Of a DNA stretch of 64,000 nt, positions 52,428 through 60,045 are shown in pieces. The stretch is taken from contig JAGCKR010000064.1 in the NCBI GenBank assembly GCA_017647405.1, positions 73,988 through 137,987 on the forward strand, given 5' to 3'. The notes below the pieces were generated by a model. It was not told the DNA's origin. It worked only from the letters and a program-made list of their open reading frames with translations, and made no database searches. The DNA is from Alphaproteobacteria bacterium (GTDB lineage: Bacteria; Pseudomonadota; Alphaproteobacteria; CAAHEQ01; UBA3637). Position numbers and translations under genes: made by a program. The number at the start of each line of letters is the position of its first letter. The first letter of the stretch is position 1.

Positions 52428-55262
52428 ATGCAAAAAGATAAAATGGGGATGGAAAACGGAAGATCAATGGCCGAAATGTTGGGGGTTTTGGCGATGATTG
52501 GTGTTTTATCAATTGGGGGTATCGTTGGTTATGGATATGCCGTGCGGTTGTATCAGGAAGCTGAAACGCTAGATCAGTTGAGTGTTACCATTGCCGGTGG
52601 ACGAACATGGGATATTCCGCTTCATTTTGGTCCGTTAACAGTGGGTGTTGGTGAAGATTATGTGCCATATGTTGTTCCTATCAGAGATGTTGTATCAAAA
52701 GTAAAATATCGGACAACTCAATCGGCGATGGATGCTGATTTGATTGGCGAAGATGGTCGTTTAAAAACCGATGTTACCATGCATGATGTGCGCGAATATG
52801 AATCATTTGATACGTTGCTGAGTGCTCCGGCTTGGGTTCGTGCTGAAGATGAAGAAAATTGGACGGTTCGTGTAACTGGGCTTTCATATTCGCTTTGTGA
52901 AAAATTATTGATGAAACATGATCTTGGATTTGATTATGGGTATGTGGCTCCTCGAGGGGCGGATAATTCACCAAGAGATGTGATGATTAAGGATTTTGCT
53001 TCTGTTGATAAAACGGAAAGATATGCTAATCCTAAACGTGATGTTACCGAAGGAAGTGCAAGTATTGAAAACGTTTGTTCGGCTTTGGATCCAACAAAAG
53101 GATCTATTTCGTTGGCAAAGCGATATGTTGAAAATCTTGATAATCCGAAATTAACCGGTGTTGCAACGGGGAAAGATGTTTATTGTCAGGATAAAAAAAG
53201 TATTAAGTGTTTAGCTAATGGGGCAAGAGTTTATAATCCGACAACAAAGGCAGTTGATTTGCCACTTCAAACCCTTGTTCTTTATTTTGGTGCAAAATCT
53301 GGTGGTGATCTGCCCCCTATACCGCCTGATAAAGTATGTATTCCTAATCAACCATACACTGTGGAAAGTGGTGGCAGGGGGATGACGAAAGAATGCTGTG
53401 AAACTGAAGTTGACGGTTACATGCTTGGATCAGTTGAGTGTTGTCAAAAAGTTGAAAATACACAGTATGAACCTCGTTGTGTTGTGAAATCAGATGGTTT
53501 TTTTGCCATTAATATTGTCTACCAAACAGATGCGGCGGGAAATACATTGCTTGATGCTGCGGGCAAGCCAATAGTTGATGAAAAAATGGAATTAATAAAG
53601 GAAAATATAACTTCAGAAACGCCTATTTATATTGGAAAAGCAAATTGGGCAGGTGAAGAGAAGAAATCGTCATGTTGTCCCGCGGGCATAATTGGGAACA
53701 TTAAGGGTGACTGCCATATTTCCTCTATTGATAATATGACGACTCCATGGGTTGTTTTGCCACAAAAGGGAACGAATGCAACGCAACATGAAAACTGTCC
53801 GCATGGATCGCCGGCAAGTCAAACAACGTATATCACAACGGAAAAATGTTGTACGGGTAGTGGTGAATATTGGGCGATATCTAGTGGACAGGCGCAGGGA
53901 TCTGTTTCTGATTCAGCATTAGGTTATGCGCGCTGTTGTTCAAAAAATAATGTTTTTAGTTATCGCACGGTATCTGTTTTAGAGCAATGTTCTTGGGATC
54001 GTTCATTGAATGCGCCGCCGTCCCCATCAGCTGGAACAACTGGTGCCGATCCAAAGGATATTTTTGGTACCACAACAACGGATTGTTGTTTTAAACAAAA
54101 GGGAAGCGGTGCTTCAAAAGTGTTAAAAGACTCACCTTGTGCGTATGAAGCAGGTATTTTAAAATATTCGAAAGCTTGTTGTGAGATATCCAAAGATTCT
54201 TTAGGCAACAATTTGAAATATGTTTATGCACCAAATTATACTGTTGGGGGGATGGTATCAAATGCTTGTGGTACAACAGTTGGTGGAACAACGGGTGTAC
54301 CGGAACCGGATCGTAACTGTTGTGTGGATTATGCCGCTGTTGAACAAAAAAAGGGTCCATTGTCTGCTTATCAAAAAATTTATGATTGGAATGGTAATCA
54401 GGCGCCATCATATTGTTGCCAAACGTTGATTACACCGGCTCGGAATGAAATTAGTATGAAAAATAATTTTAATCAATGTTGCGAAAATGAATTGTTTTTT
54501 AACACGACGAATCAGAAGATTCGTAAAAAAGGTTCTTTCATTCCGGCAGGAACAACGATTTCAGGCTATAATGCTTTGATTTCTTGTCCACCCCCATTGC
54601 TTGGACAGTCTTGCTCATCAAATGGAACGCCTTATGTAACAAGACAAAGTCAATGTTGTGAGATTGATGCTTCGGGCAAATTGACGGGTCTATCATCGGA
54701 TGGACAGCAAAATAAAACTTGTTGTGATCTTGCATCAACAACTTTGAAATTATATTGGGATGGTAGTGCTTGTTCGAAGTGTTTGTCATGTTCAACGCCA
54801 CCACCACCACCAGGGCAAGATTGTCATGATGCATGTACATACACGAAGGAAATTCCCGGTGAAGAAGAGCAACCAACGCAAACTCAAACTTGCAATACCG
54901 AGGTATGTAAACTCATTAATGGAAATTGTTGTCAAAGTGAAGGGTATTTGCCAAGTGGGCAGGCTTCTTGTGATTGTTGCACTGAGCCAGCTGGTAAAGC
55001 CCCAAATGATTCTTGTTTCTTAGGGGCAGATGCTTCTGATATTGAGCCAAAAGATTGCTTTACGATAACAGAAACACCAGGGATATCTCGTCCAGGATAT
55101 ATGGTTTCTGGCACACGCATTATTCGAACTTATACTTGTCCAGCAGGGGTTTCCCCAGGAACTGTAACAGTTGTTGGCGATTGCTCAAGCGATAGTGATG
55201 GTGATAATGGCGGTGATAGTGGCGGTAATGGCTCTTCAAATGGAAGCTATAGTTCGGATTAG
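52428..55262 (+). CDS. Giant cysteine-rich prepilin-like protein
   Basis: A 944-residue protein. The first 11 residues end in Gly; the mature N-terminus would be RSMAE with Glu at position 5, followed by a hydrophobic helix (about 19-36, MLGVLAMIGVLSIGG onward), the type IV prepilin pattern. From about residue 325 to 850 there are 14 Cys-Cys pairs spaced roughly 15-60 residues apart, plus many single Cys and a Pro-rich segment near 790, so a chain heavily cross-linked by disulfides is expected outside the cell. The C-terminal 25 residues are Ser/Gly/Asp. No other pilus genes are nearby. Normal pilins are 140-200 residues. Confidence 0.72.
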   Translation: MQKDKMGMENGRSMAEMLGVLAMIGVLSIGGIVGYGYAVRLYQEAETLDQLSVTIAGGRTWDIPLHFGPLTVGVGEDYVPYVVPIRDVVSKVKYRTTQSAMDADLIGEDGRLKTDVTMHDVREYESFDTLLSAPAWVRAEDEENWTVRVTGLSYSLCEKLLMKHDLGFDYGYVAPRGADNSPRDVMIKDFASVDKTERYANPKRDVTEGSASIENVCSALDPTKGSISLAKRYVENLDNPKLTGVATGKDVYCQDKKSIKCLANGARVYNPTTKAVDLPLQTLVLYFGAKSGGDLPPIPPDKVCIPNQPYTVESGGRGMTKECCETEVDGYMLGSVECCQKVENTQYEPRCVVKSDGFFAINIVYQTDAAGNTLLDAAGKPIVDEKMELIKENITSETPIYIGKANWAGEEKKSSCCPAGIIGNIKGDCHISSIDNMTTPWVVLPQKGTNATQHENCPHGSPASQTTYITTEKCCTGSGEYWAISSGQAQGSVSDSALGYARCCSKNNVFSYRTVSVLEQCSWDRSLNAPPSPSAGTTGADPKDIFGTTTTDCCFKQKGSGASKVLKDSPCAYEAGILKYSKACCEISKDSLGNNLKYVYAPNYTVGGMVSNACGTTVGGTTGVPEPDRNCCVDYAAVEQKKGPLSAYQKIYDWNGNQAPSYCCQTLITPARNEISMKNNFNQCCENELFFNTTNQKIRKKGSFIPAGTTISGYNALISCPPPLLGQSCSSNGTPYVTRQSQCCEIDASGKLTGLSSDGQQNKTCCDLASTTLKLYWDGSACSKCLSCSTPPPPPGQDCHDACTYTKEIPGEEEQPTQTQTCNTEVCKLINGNCCQSEGYLPSGQASCDCCTEPAGKAPNDSCFLGADASDIEPKDCFTITETPGISRPGYMVSGTRIIRTYTCPAGVSPGTVTVVGDCSSDSDGDNGGDSGGNGSSNGSYSSD

Positions 55263-55317
55263 GGAGGCTCTTTAAAAGAAAAGATTCTTATAAAGACCAG
55301 ATGAAAGAGAGGAGTTT

Positions 55318-56604
55318 ATGAAATATAAAGAATTGTTGATGTTATCGCTGTTATGGAGCATTTCGATGAGCACTTTGGGGGCAAGGGATTTGCTTGCCTG
55401 CGAATTTAACCCAAGTGAGCGTTCTGCAACCGGCATTTTAGGATCAAGGCAGATTTCCATTCCCGCCATGTATCGACGATTCACAGAAGCTCGAAATTAT
55501 GAAACAATGCACCCCGTTTTTCGAAGATGGGTAGAAGAAAATAAAAATTATTATAGGTATGCTTCGTCAAGTGGTGAAAGTTTCTTATACCGCAATAATG
55601 AAGCTGGAATTGAAATTTATGAACGGGGTGGAAAAATCTTTTTGGGAAGAACGCGCTTTTTTGGGGATGATGAAGCTTGGACCTATCAAAAAGAACCTGC
55701 TATCAATCCGGCAACAAATCGCCCGTGGATTGAGCTTTCCGCTTCGGAATTAAGAACGGCGATGCGTGGCGCCGGCCGAACCATGACGGAGGAAGAACAG
55801 CAATATTTAAAAGATGTTCTTTCTATTGTGAATGAAAATTTTCATTATTTTTATGGCATGAAATTGGTTGATTTATCGCGCGAAGAAAATGTTGATCGCG
55901 CCCAATTAATGGGAAAATTCATTCCGGTGAAACTTTTGTTGTTTGGCCCTGATGCAGAAATGGTTGATATGAGCCAATATTCACCTCAACAACAAACCAT
56001 TTATCAATGGCTTGGCCATCCGATATATACGTATGAAGGCTTGATTGACCCCACGCGGGCAATGGGAATCGGAAGTGATTGCGCCGGAAGAGGGGTTAGC
56101 AGTGTTGTTTTGCGCTCGGGATTTCAAACACGTTTAGCTTATTTTAATCAAGTGAGCCCCGATGAAGTGAACCTTTCATTACTTGCGCGTGGTGATCAAC
56201 TTGGTAATATACCTCTTCACTTAAACCATATGGTCAAGCAAATGGAACGCTTATTTGCGCAAAAAGGCGTGAATGTTCATTCGCAAGGCGCCAATAAAAC
56301 CCCGCTGGCACGAGCGCTTTATATGCTCTATCATAAAACAAGCGGGTATGTGAGCCAACTGGTTGAGCATGAATATGTGACCCAAAGTCGGAATAGAGAT
56401 GGTTTTGAAGAAGGGGTTGAAAGATTGAGTGATGTTGTTCCCATTAGCGGGCTTAAAACCGAACGCTCTTCTTCGCGCGCTTCGGCAAGAAGCTCCAGCA
56501 GGGCTTCGTCGCGCACCTCTTCGCGCACCTCTTCCAGAACAAGGGTAAACAATAATCGAAATAACCGTCGTAAATCACGATCATCCAGTGAGCGGGAAAG
56601 ATAA
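55318..56604 (+). CDS. Exported protein with Arg/Ser-rich tail
   Basis: A 428-residue protein with a probable signal peptide (about 1-22, LGARD/LLACEF region). I recognise no family. The body (30-375) contains GIGSDCAGRGVSSVVLRSGF and NLSLLARGDQLGNIPLHLNHM, with few Cys. The last 48 residues (381-428) are repeats of Ser-Ser-Arg and Arg-Thr-Ser-Ser. The codons look visibly more GC-rich than neighbours, especially in the tail. It starts 55 bp after the prepilin-like gene and 17 bp before the CC-rich gene, so the three are probably one operon. Confidence 0.68.
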   Translation: MKYKELLMLSLLWSISMSTLGARDLLACEFNPSERSATGILGSRQISIPAMYRRFTEARNYETMHPVFRRWVEENKNYYRYASSSGESFLYRNNEAGIEIYERGGKIFLGRTRFFGDDEAWTYQKEPAINPATNRPWIELSASELRTAMRGAGRTMTEEEQQYLKDVLSIVNENFHYFYGMKLVDLSREENVDRAQLMGKFIPVKLLLFGPDAEMVDMSQYSPQQQTIYQWLGHPIYTYEGLIDPTRAMGIGSDCAGRGVSSVVLRSGFQTRLAYFNQVSPDEVNLSLLARGDQLGNIPLHLNHMVKQMERLFAQKGVNVHSQGANKTPLARALYMLYHKTSGYVSQLVEHEYVTQSRNRDGFEEGVERLSDVVPISGLKTERSSSRASARSSSRASSRTSSRTSSRTRVNNNRNNRRKSRSSSERER

Positions 56605-56621
56605 GAAAGGGGGAAAATCAA

Positions 56622-57470
56622 ATGAAAAAATGGGGAGCATTATTATTAATCAGCGCCATCTTCTTTGCCCCTTTGGGGGTGATGGCTTCTTCTGTGCCGG
56701 ATGGTGATCCAGGGGGAACGCCGCCGGGTACACCAGGGGGGGCGAGTACCTCGACAGCCTGTTGTTTTAAAAAAAAGATTTCATCAGACTCATCTTGTTG
56801 TTTGGGGCATTGGGGGAATTCGCAAAGTGTTGAATGGCGGGGAGGAACTTGTTGCTATAAAAGTAATGTAAATGCTGCCTATGCTCTTGACCCAGATACC
56901 GGTAATCCTTTGGAAGGGGAAATTTCAACTCCTGCCTGCTGTGAAAGTTTTACTGGTGGAGGTAGTCCAGGAAATTATGTCGCTTATCCGCTATCTAACA
57001 CGAATGGCAACCATATTTGTTGCATTAAAAATTCAGGGAAACATTATACTGGAAATAAGAATGAACAATGTTGCAAAAATGCAGGTGGAAAAGTGGTAAG
57101 CGGCAGTTGTTGTGTAGGCCCTGTTGATATTGAGACTGGACAGATTACAGAAGCATGTTGTAAATCTCCTTATGGTAAGTGGGATTCAACTGAGAAAATT
57201 TGCTGTAAATCAGGCTCTTCACGCAAATATAAAGTAGTTGAAGCAACCGAAACAGAAGAGCCGGGGACACCTTCAACTGATACGCAATTACCTCAATATG
57301 AAGAGTCCTCTGACCCAATTGAAGCATGTTGTGATATAGCTAAAGGTATCTGGATGCAATCATTTTGTTGCAGTTCAATTGGTAGAAAAAAAGGTGATGG
57401 TGCTTGTGAAGCTACGGGGGATATGCCAGAACAACAAGGTGGTCCAATGGGTGGGACCTCCAATAGCTAG
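56622..57470 (+). CDS. Secreted CC-repeat protein
   Basis: A 282-residue protein with signal peptide (1-22, LGVMA). A Gly/Pro/Thr linker (25-45) is followed by 11 Cys-Cys pairs (for example TACCFKK, TCCYKS, QCCKNAGGK, ICCKSG, EACCDIA) at intervals of about 10-40 residues. The same CC-pair arrangement fills most of the prepilin-like protein two genes upstream. I know no matching described family. Strand-spaced disulfide modules or cross-bridging to the prepilin-like protein are possible; this is inference. Confidence 0.7.
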   Translation: MKKWGALLLISAIFFAPLGVMASSVPDGDPGGTPPGTPGGASTSTACCFKKKISSDSSCCLGHWGNSQSVEWRGGTCCYKSNVNAAYALDPDTGNPLEGEISTPACCESFTGGGSPGNYVAYPLSNTNGNHICCIKNSGKHYTGNKNEQCCKNAGGKVVSGSCCVGPVDIETGQITEACCKSPYGKWDSTEKICCKSGSSRKYKVVEATETEEPGTPSTDTQLPQYEESSDPIEACCDIAKGIWMQSFCCSSIGRKKGDGACEATGDMPEQQGGPMGGTSNS

Positions 57471-57476
57471 ATAAAC

Positions 57477-57541
57477 AAACTCCTTTCATGTTTTGATGTT
57501 GACAATTATTTGAGTGTTAACTCTTAATATGAAGGGAGTTT
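57477..57541 (+). terminator. Long hairpin after the CC-repeat gene
   Basis: AAACTCCTTTCAT (57477-57489) pairs with ATGAAGGGAGTTT (57529-57541), 13 bp with one G-U, around a 39-base loop. There is no T-run, so termination is uncertain. The loop contains TTGACA (57499-57504). Confidence 0.4.
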
Positions 57542-57910
57542 AAATTGATATTCTGTTGTTAAAAAAGATCTTTTGGTGCATGATAAAAAATGCTGAAAAA
57601 AGGGGGAAGGGAAGCAGTTGCTTTCTTTCGGGATTTTATTTGTTTTAAGAAACTGTATATTATCTATACAAGAAATCACTATTTCATTTGAATATAAACA
57701 GATAAAAATAAATAGAGTTTTTTTGTTGTTTAAAAGTTGTTTTATTTATGGGGGTATTATGCTCTTGCTGAATCACGTTAGTTATTTGCGCATCACTTGT
57801 GTATGTAATTGTTGACTTGTTTCCTCCTCCGAGGCGCTTGCTTAATTCTTTAATTAATTAGTTATATATTTTTTTTATTTATACTTAGTTATAGATTCAT
57901 TTTCTTATCG
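57542..57910. other. Gene-free AT-rich tract
   Basis: About 370 bp with no convincing gene; a short frame in the plus direction (57618-57815) is a hydrophobic low-complexity translation without a ribosome binding site. The region from 57840 to 57960 is very AT-rich (TTAATTAATT, repeated TTTATT). It borders the palindrome and repeats described separately. Confidence 0.6.
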
Positions 57911-57938
57911 ATTGTATGTTATACGTATAACGTACAAT
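57911..57938. repeat. 28-bp near-perfect palindrome
   Basis: The core GTTATACGTATAAC (57918-57931) is a perfect palindrome. Flanking TTGTA and TACAA extend it to 28 bp with a single non-complementary pair (T against G). The shape fits a dimeric protein binding site. Confidence 0.7.
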
Positions 57939-57980
57939 AACGCTTAAAAAAAATATAATAAACTGTTGGAATAAGGGGGA

Positions 57981-58069
57981 TTCTAAACTTCGGTAAATGG
58001 GGTTCTAAATTTCGATAACTGAGGCTCTAAATCTCGGTAAACAGGAGTTCTAAATTCAAGTAAGTGGGT
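57981..58069. repeat. Four iteron-like 22-bp direct repeats
   Basis: Units starting at 57981, 58003, 58025 and 58048 share TCTAAAnTTCGGTAAA-type sequence (TTCTAAACTTCGGTAAAT, TTCTAAATTTCGATAACT, CTCTAAATCTCGGTAAAC, TTCTAAATTCAAGTAAGT), spaced 22, 22 and 23 bp, two helical turns. They lie just after the AT-rich tract and palindrome. Candidates are binding sites of a replication or partition protein, or the multi-repeat end of a degraded IS21-type element. Confidence 0.7.
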
Positions 58070-58116
58070 GGTGAATTATTTTTTTATCAATAGATTTATA
58101 AATTTTTTTCAATAAA

Positions 58117-58142
58117 AAAACCGCCCATAAAAGAGCGGTTTT
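58117..58142 (-). terminator. Rho-independent terminator of fabI
   Basis: AAAACCGC (58117-58124) and GCGGTTTT (58135-58142) pair around a ten-base loop; on the minus strand a seven-T run follows, 18 bp beyond the fabI stop. Confidence 0.82.
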
Positions 58143-58160
58143 CAATAACTTTTAGTCTGA

Positions 58161-58991
58161 TTAATCAGATAATTTAAACCCGGCAAGTAATTCGGCAGAT
58201 TTGGCCGCATTTCTTGGATTAATCATAGCATTTTTATGATAGCCGGCATCAACGTGAACGATTTCGCCGGTGATTCCTGCTGCTAAATCGGAACAAAGGA
58301 ACATCCCCGTTCCGCCAACATCTTCAATAGTAACATTTCTGCATAAAGCAGAGTTGTTTTCCGTCCAACCCAGAATTTGGCGGAAATCGCCAATACCGGC
58401 GGCGGCTAATGTTCGAATTGGGCCAGCTGAAATGGCATTCACGCGAATATTTTGGTGACCCAAATCAAAAGCAATAAAGTGAACAGATGCTTCTAAGGCT
58501 GCTTTTGCCACACCCATCACATTATAGTTTGGTAAATATCTTTCGGCACCCAAATAAGTGAGCGTTAAGCAAGCGCCTCCATCTGTCATCAATTCGGCTG
58601 CGCGTTTGCAAACATCAGTGAATGAATAACAGGAAATAAGCATAGAGTTTGTGAAATTATCTTTTGATGTATCCACATAACGGCCTTTAAGTTCGTTTTT
58701 ATCGGAAAAAGCAATGGCATGAACAACGAAATCTAACTTGCCCCATTTCTCTTTTAATGTTGCGAAAACATTATCCATGGACTCGCTGTTTAACACATCA
58801 CAAGGGATTAAAATATCAGACCCGATGCTTTGGGCCAATGGGCGAACGCGTTTTTCAAGAGCCTCGCCTTGATAGGTAAAAGCAATTTCGGCGCCTTGGT
58901 CTGCCATGGCTTTTGCAATTCCCCATGCAATTGAATGGTCATTGGCAACGCCCATGATAAGACCCTTTTTCCCCGCCATAATTCCTGTCAT
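58161..58991 (-). CDS. fabI: Enoyl-ACP reductase FabI
   Basis: A 276-residue NADH-dependent reductase finishing each elongation cycle of fatty acid synthesis. GVANDHSIAWGIAKAMADQGAEI is the cofactor-binding start, and the catalytic pair is Tyr-x6-Lys in YNVMGVAKAALEA. ISAGPIRTLAAAGI follows. The start at 58991 has AAAGGAT; an upstream in-frame ATG adds a poorly conserved extension. A terminator lies directly downstream. Confidence 0.94.
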   Translation of the reverse strand: MTGIMAGKKGLIMGVANDHSIAWGIAKAMADQGAEIAFTYQGEALEKRVRPLAQSIGSDILIPCDVLNSESMDNVFATLKEKWGKLDFVVHAIAFSDKNELKGRYVDTSKDNFTNSMLISCYSFTDVCKRAAELMTDGGACLTLTYLGAERYLPNYNVMGVAKAALEASVHFIAFDLGHQNIRVNAISAGPIRTLAAAGIGDFRQILGWTENNSALCRNVTIEDVGGTGMFLCSDLAAGITGEIVHVDAGYHKNAMINPRNAAKSAELLAGFKLSD

Positions 58992-59187
58992 TTCTTTATC
59001 CTTTCTATTTATTTTTATCGAAATTTTAAAAATCATACACTTCTAACCCATAAAATATATGAAAAGAAGAAAAAAAGCAAATGACAATTTTGTGACAAAG
59101 TTTTAAAAATGGTCTTTTTTAAGGCTTTTATTGAAATTTTTATAGATTTAGTATATTCTATAAAAAGGATTAAAAAAGGATAAAAAA

Positions 59188-59973
59188 ATGCTGGGTGCTA
59201 TAACGGGTGATATTATTGGTTCGGTTTATGAATTTCATAATATTAAAACAAAAAACTTTCCTTTGTTTTCAGAAAAATCAACGTTTACAGATGATTCAAT
59301 TTTAACTTGTGCAACAGCCGAGTGGTTGCTTTCAAATAAAGATGCAAAAGAAATTTTTTTGAAGTGGGGTCATGTATATCAAAATAGAACAATTGAAAAT
59401 GGTAAGATTCCAGCTTTTGGTAAAGGTTTTATGGGGTGGCTTCAATCAGGGCAACCTTATGGCGCCAAAACAAATGGATGTGTGATGCGCATAAGTCCCA
59501 TAGGTCTTATGGAAAAAGATATCGAAATTGCTCTTAAAAAAGCGATTTATTTAACAAATATGACCCATAATCATCCAGAAAGTTTAAAATATACCACAGC
59601 TTATATTGAAACAATGTTTTTGTTAAAAAAAGAAAAAAATCCAAATATGGTGCGTGATTATATTTCCAAAAAATATGAAATTGATCTGTCAAAATCAATT
59701 GATGAAATCAGACCCGAATATAATAAATTTTATTGCTCATGCAAAAATTCAGTTCCTCAGGCTATTGTGGCGGTTTTAGAAAGCTCTTCTTATGAAGAGG
59801 CAATCAGAAATGCTGTTTCTTTGGGTGGAGATAGTGATACATTGGCGGCAATGGCGGGTGGTTTGGCGGAAGTAAAGTTTCAAATTCCAACGAAGATAGC
59901 GCTTCAAACCCTTTCAAGAGTTGATAAATCTATGCGCGATGTTATTTTTAAATTTTATCAGAAAATCAGATAG
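59188..59973 (+). CDS. ADP-ribosylglycohydrolase family protein
   Basis: A 261-residue DraG-like hydrolase. GAITGDIIGSVYE, FTDDSILTCATAEWLL (first metal-binding Asp pair) and GGDSDTLAAMAGGLAE (second) are conserved dimetal motifs for removing ADP-ribose from Arg or other groups. Target unknown. It precedes the HExxH-FHA gene by 72 bp, which has its own promoter. Confidence 0.9.
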   Translation: MLGAITGDIIGSVYEFHNIKTKNFPLFSEKSTFTDDSILTCATAEWLLSNKDAKEIFLKWGHVYQNRTIENGKIPAFGKGFMGWLQSGQPYGAKTNGCVMRISPIGLMEKDIEIALKKAIYLTNMTHNHPESLKYTTAYIETMFLLKKEKNPNMVRDYISKKYEIDLSKSIDEIRPEYNKFYCSCKNSVPQAIVAVLESSSYEEAIRNAVSLGGDSDTLAAMAGGLAEVKFQIPTKIALQTLSRVDKSMRDVIFKFYQKIR

Positions 59974-59987
59974 TTAAGAAGAGTCTA

Positions 59988-60016
59988 TTGCTGAAAATCC
60001 GTTTTTGTGGTATACT
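59988..60016 (+). promoter_or_regulatory. Promoter of the HExxH-FHA gene
   Basis: TTGCTG (59988-59993) and TATACT (60011-60016) separated by 17 bp, with TGTGG before the -10. The ATG at 60046 follows with a CGGAGGG ribosome binding site. Confidence 0.62.
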
Positions 60017-60045
60017 ATATATATCAACAAAAAACGGAGGGAAAA

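Noticed and set aside
52267..52497. 76-codon frame before the prepilin-like gene
   Set aside because: It crosses the terminator and promoter and runs into the prepilin-like coding region in another frame.
57618..57815. 65-codon plus-strand frame in the gene-free tract
   Set aside because: Hydrophobic, AT-driven translation, no Shine-Dalgarno sequence, and no neighbour that would suggest a small membrane protein.
57840..57960. Chromosomal origin with DnaA boxes
   Set aside because: No TTATCCACA-type boxes could be seen and no dnaA or origin-linked gene is nearby; only the palindrome and repeats are supported.
57981..58069. Possible CRISPR array
   Set aside because: Units are contiguous 22-bp repeats with no spacers and no cas genes.
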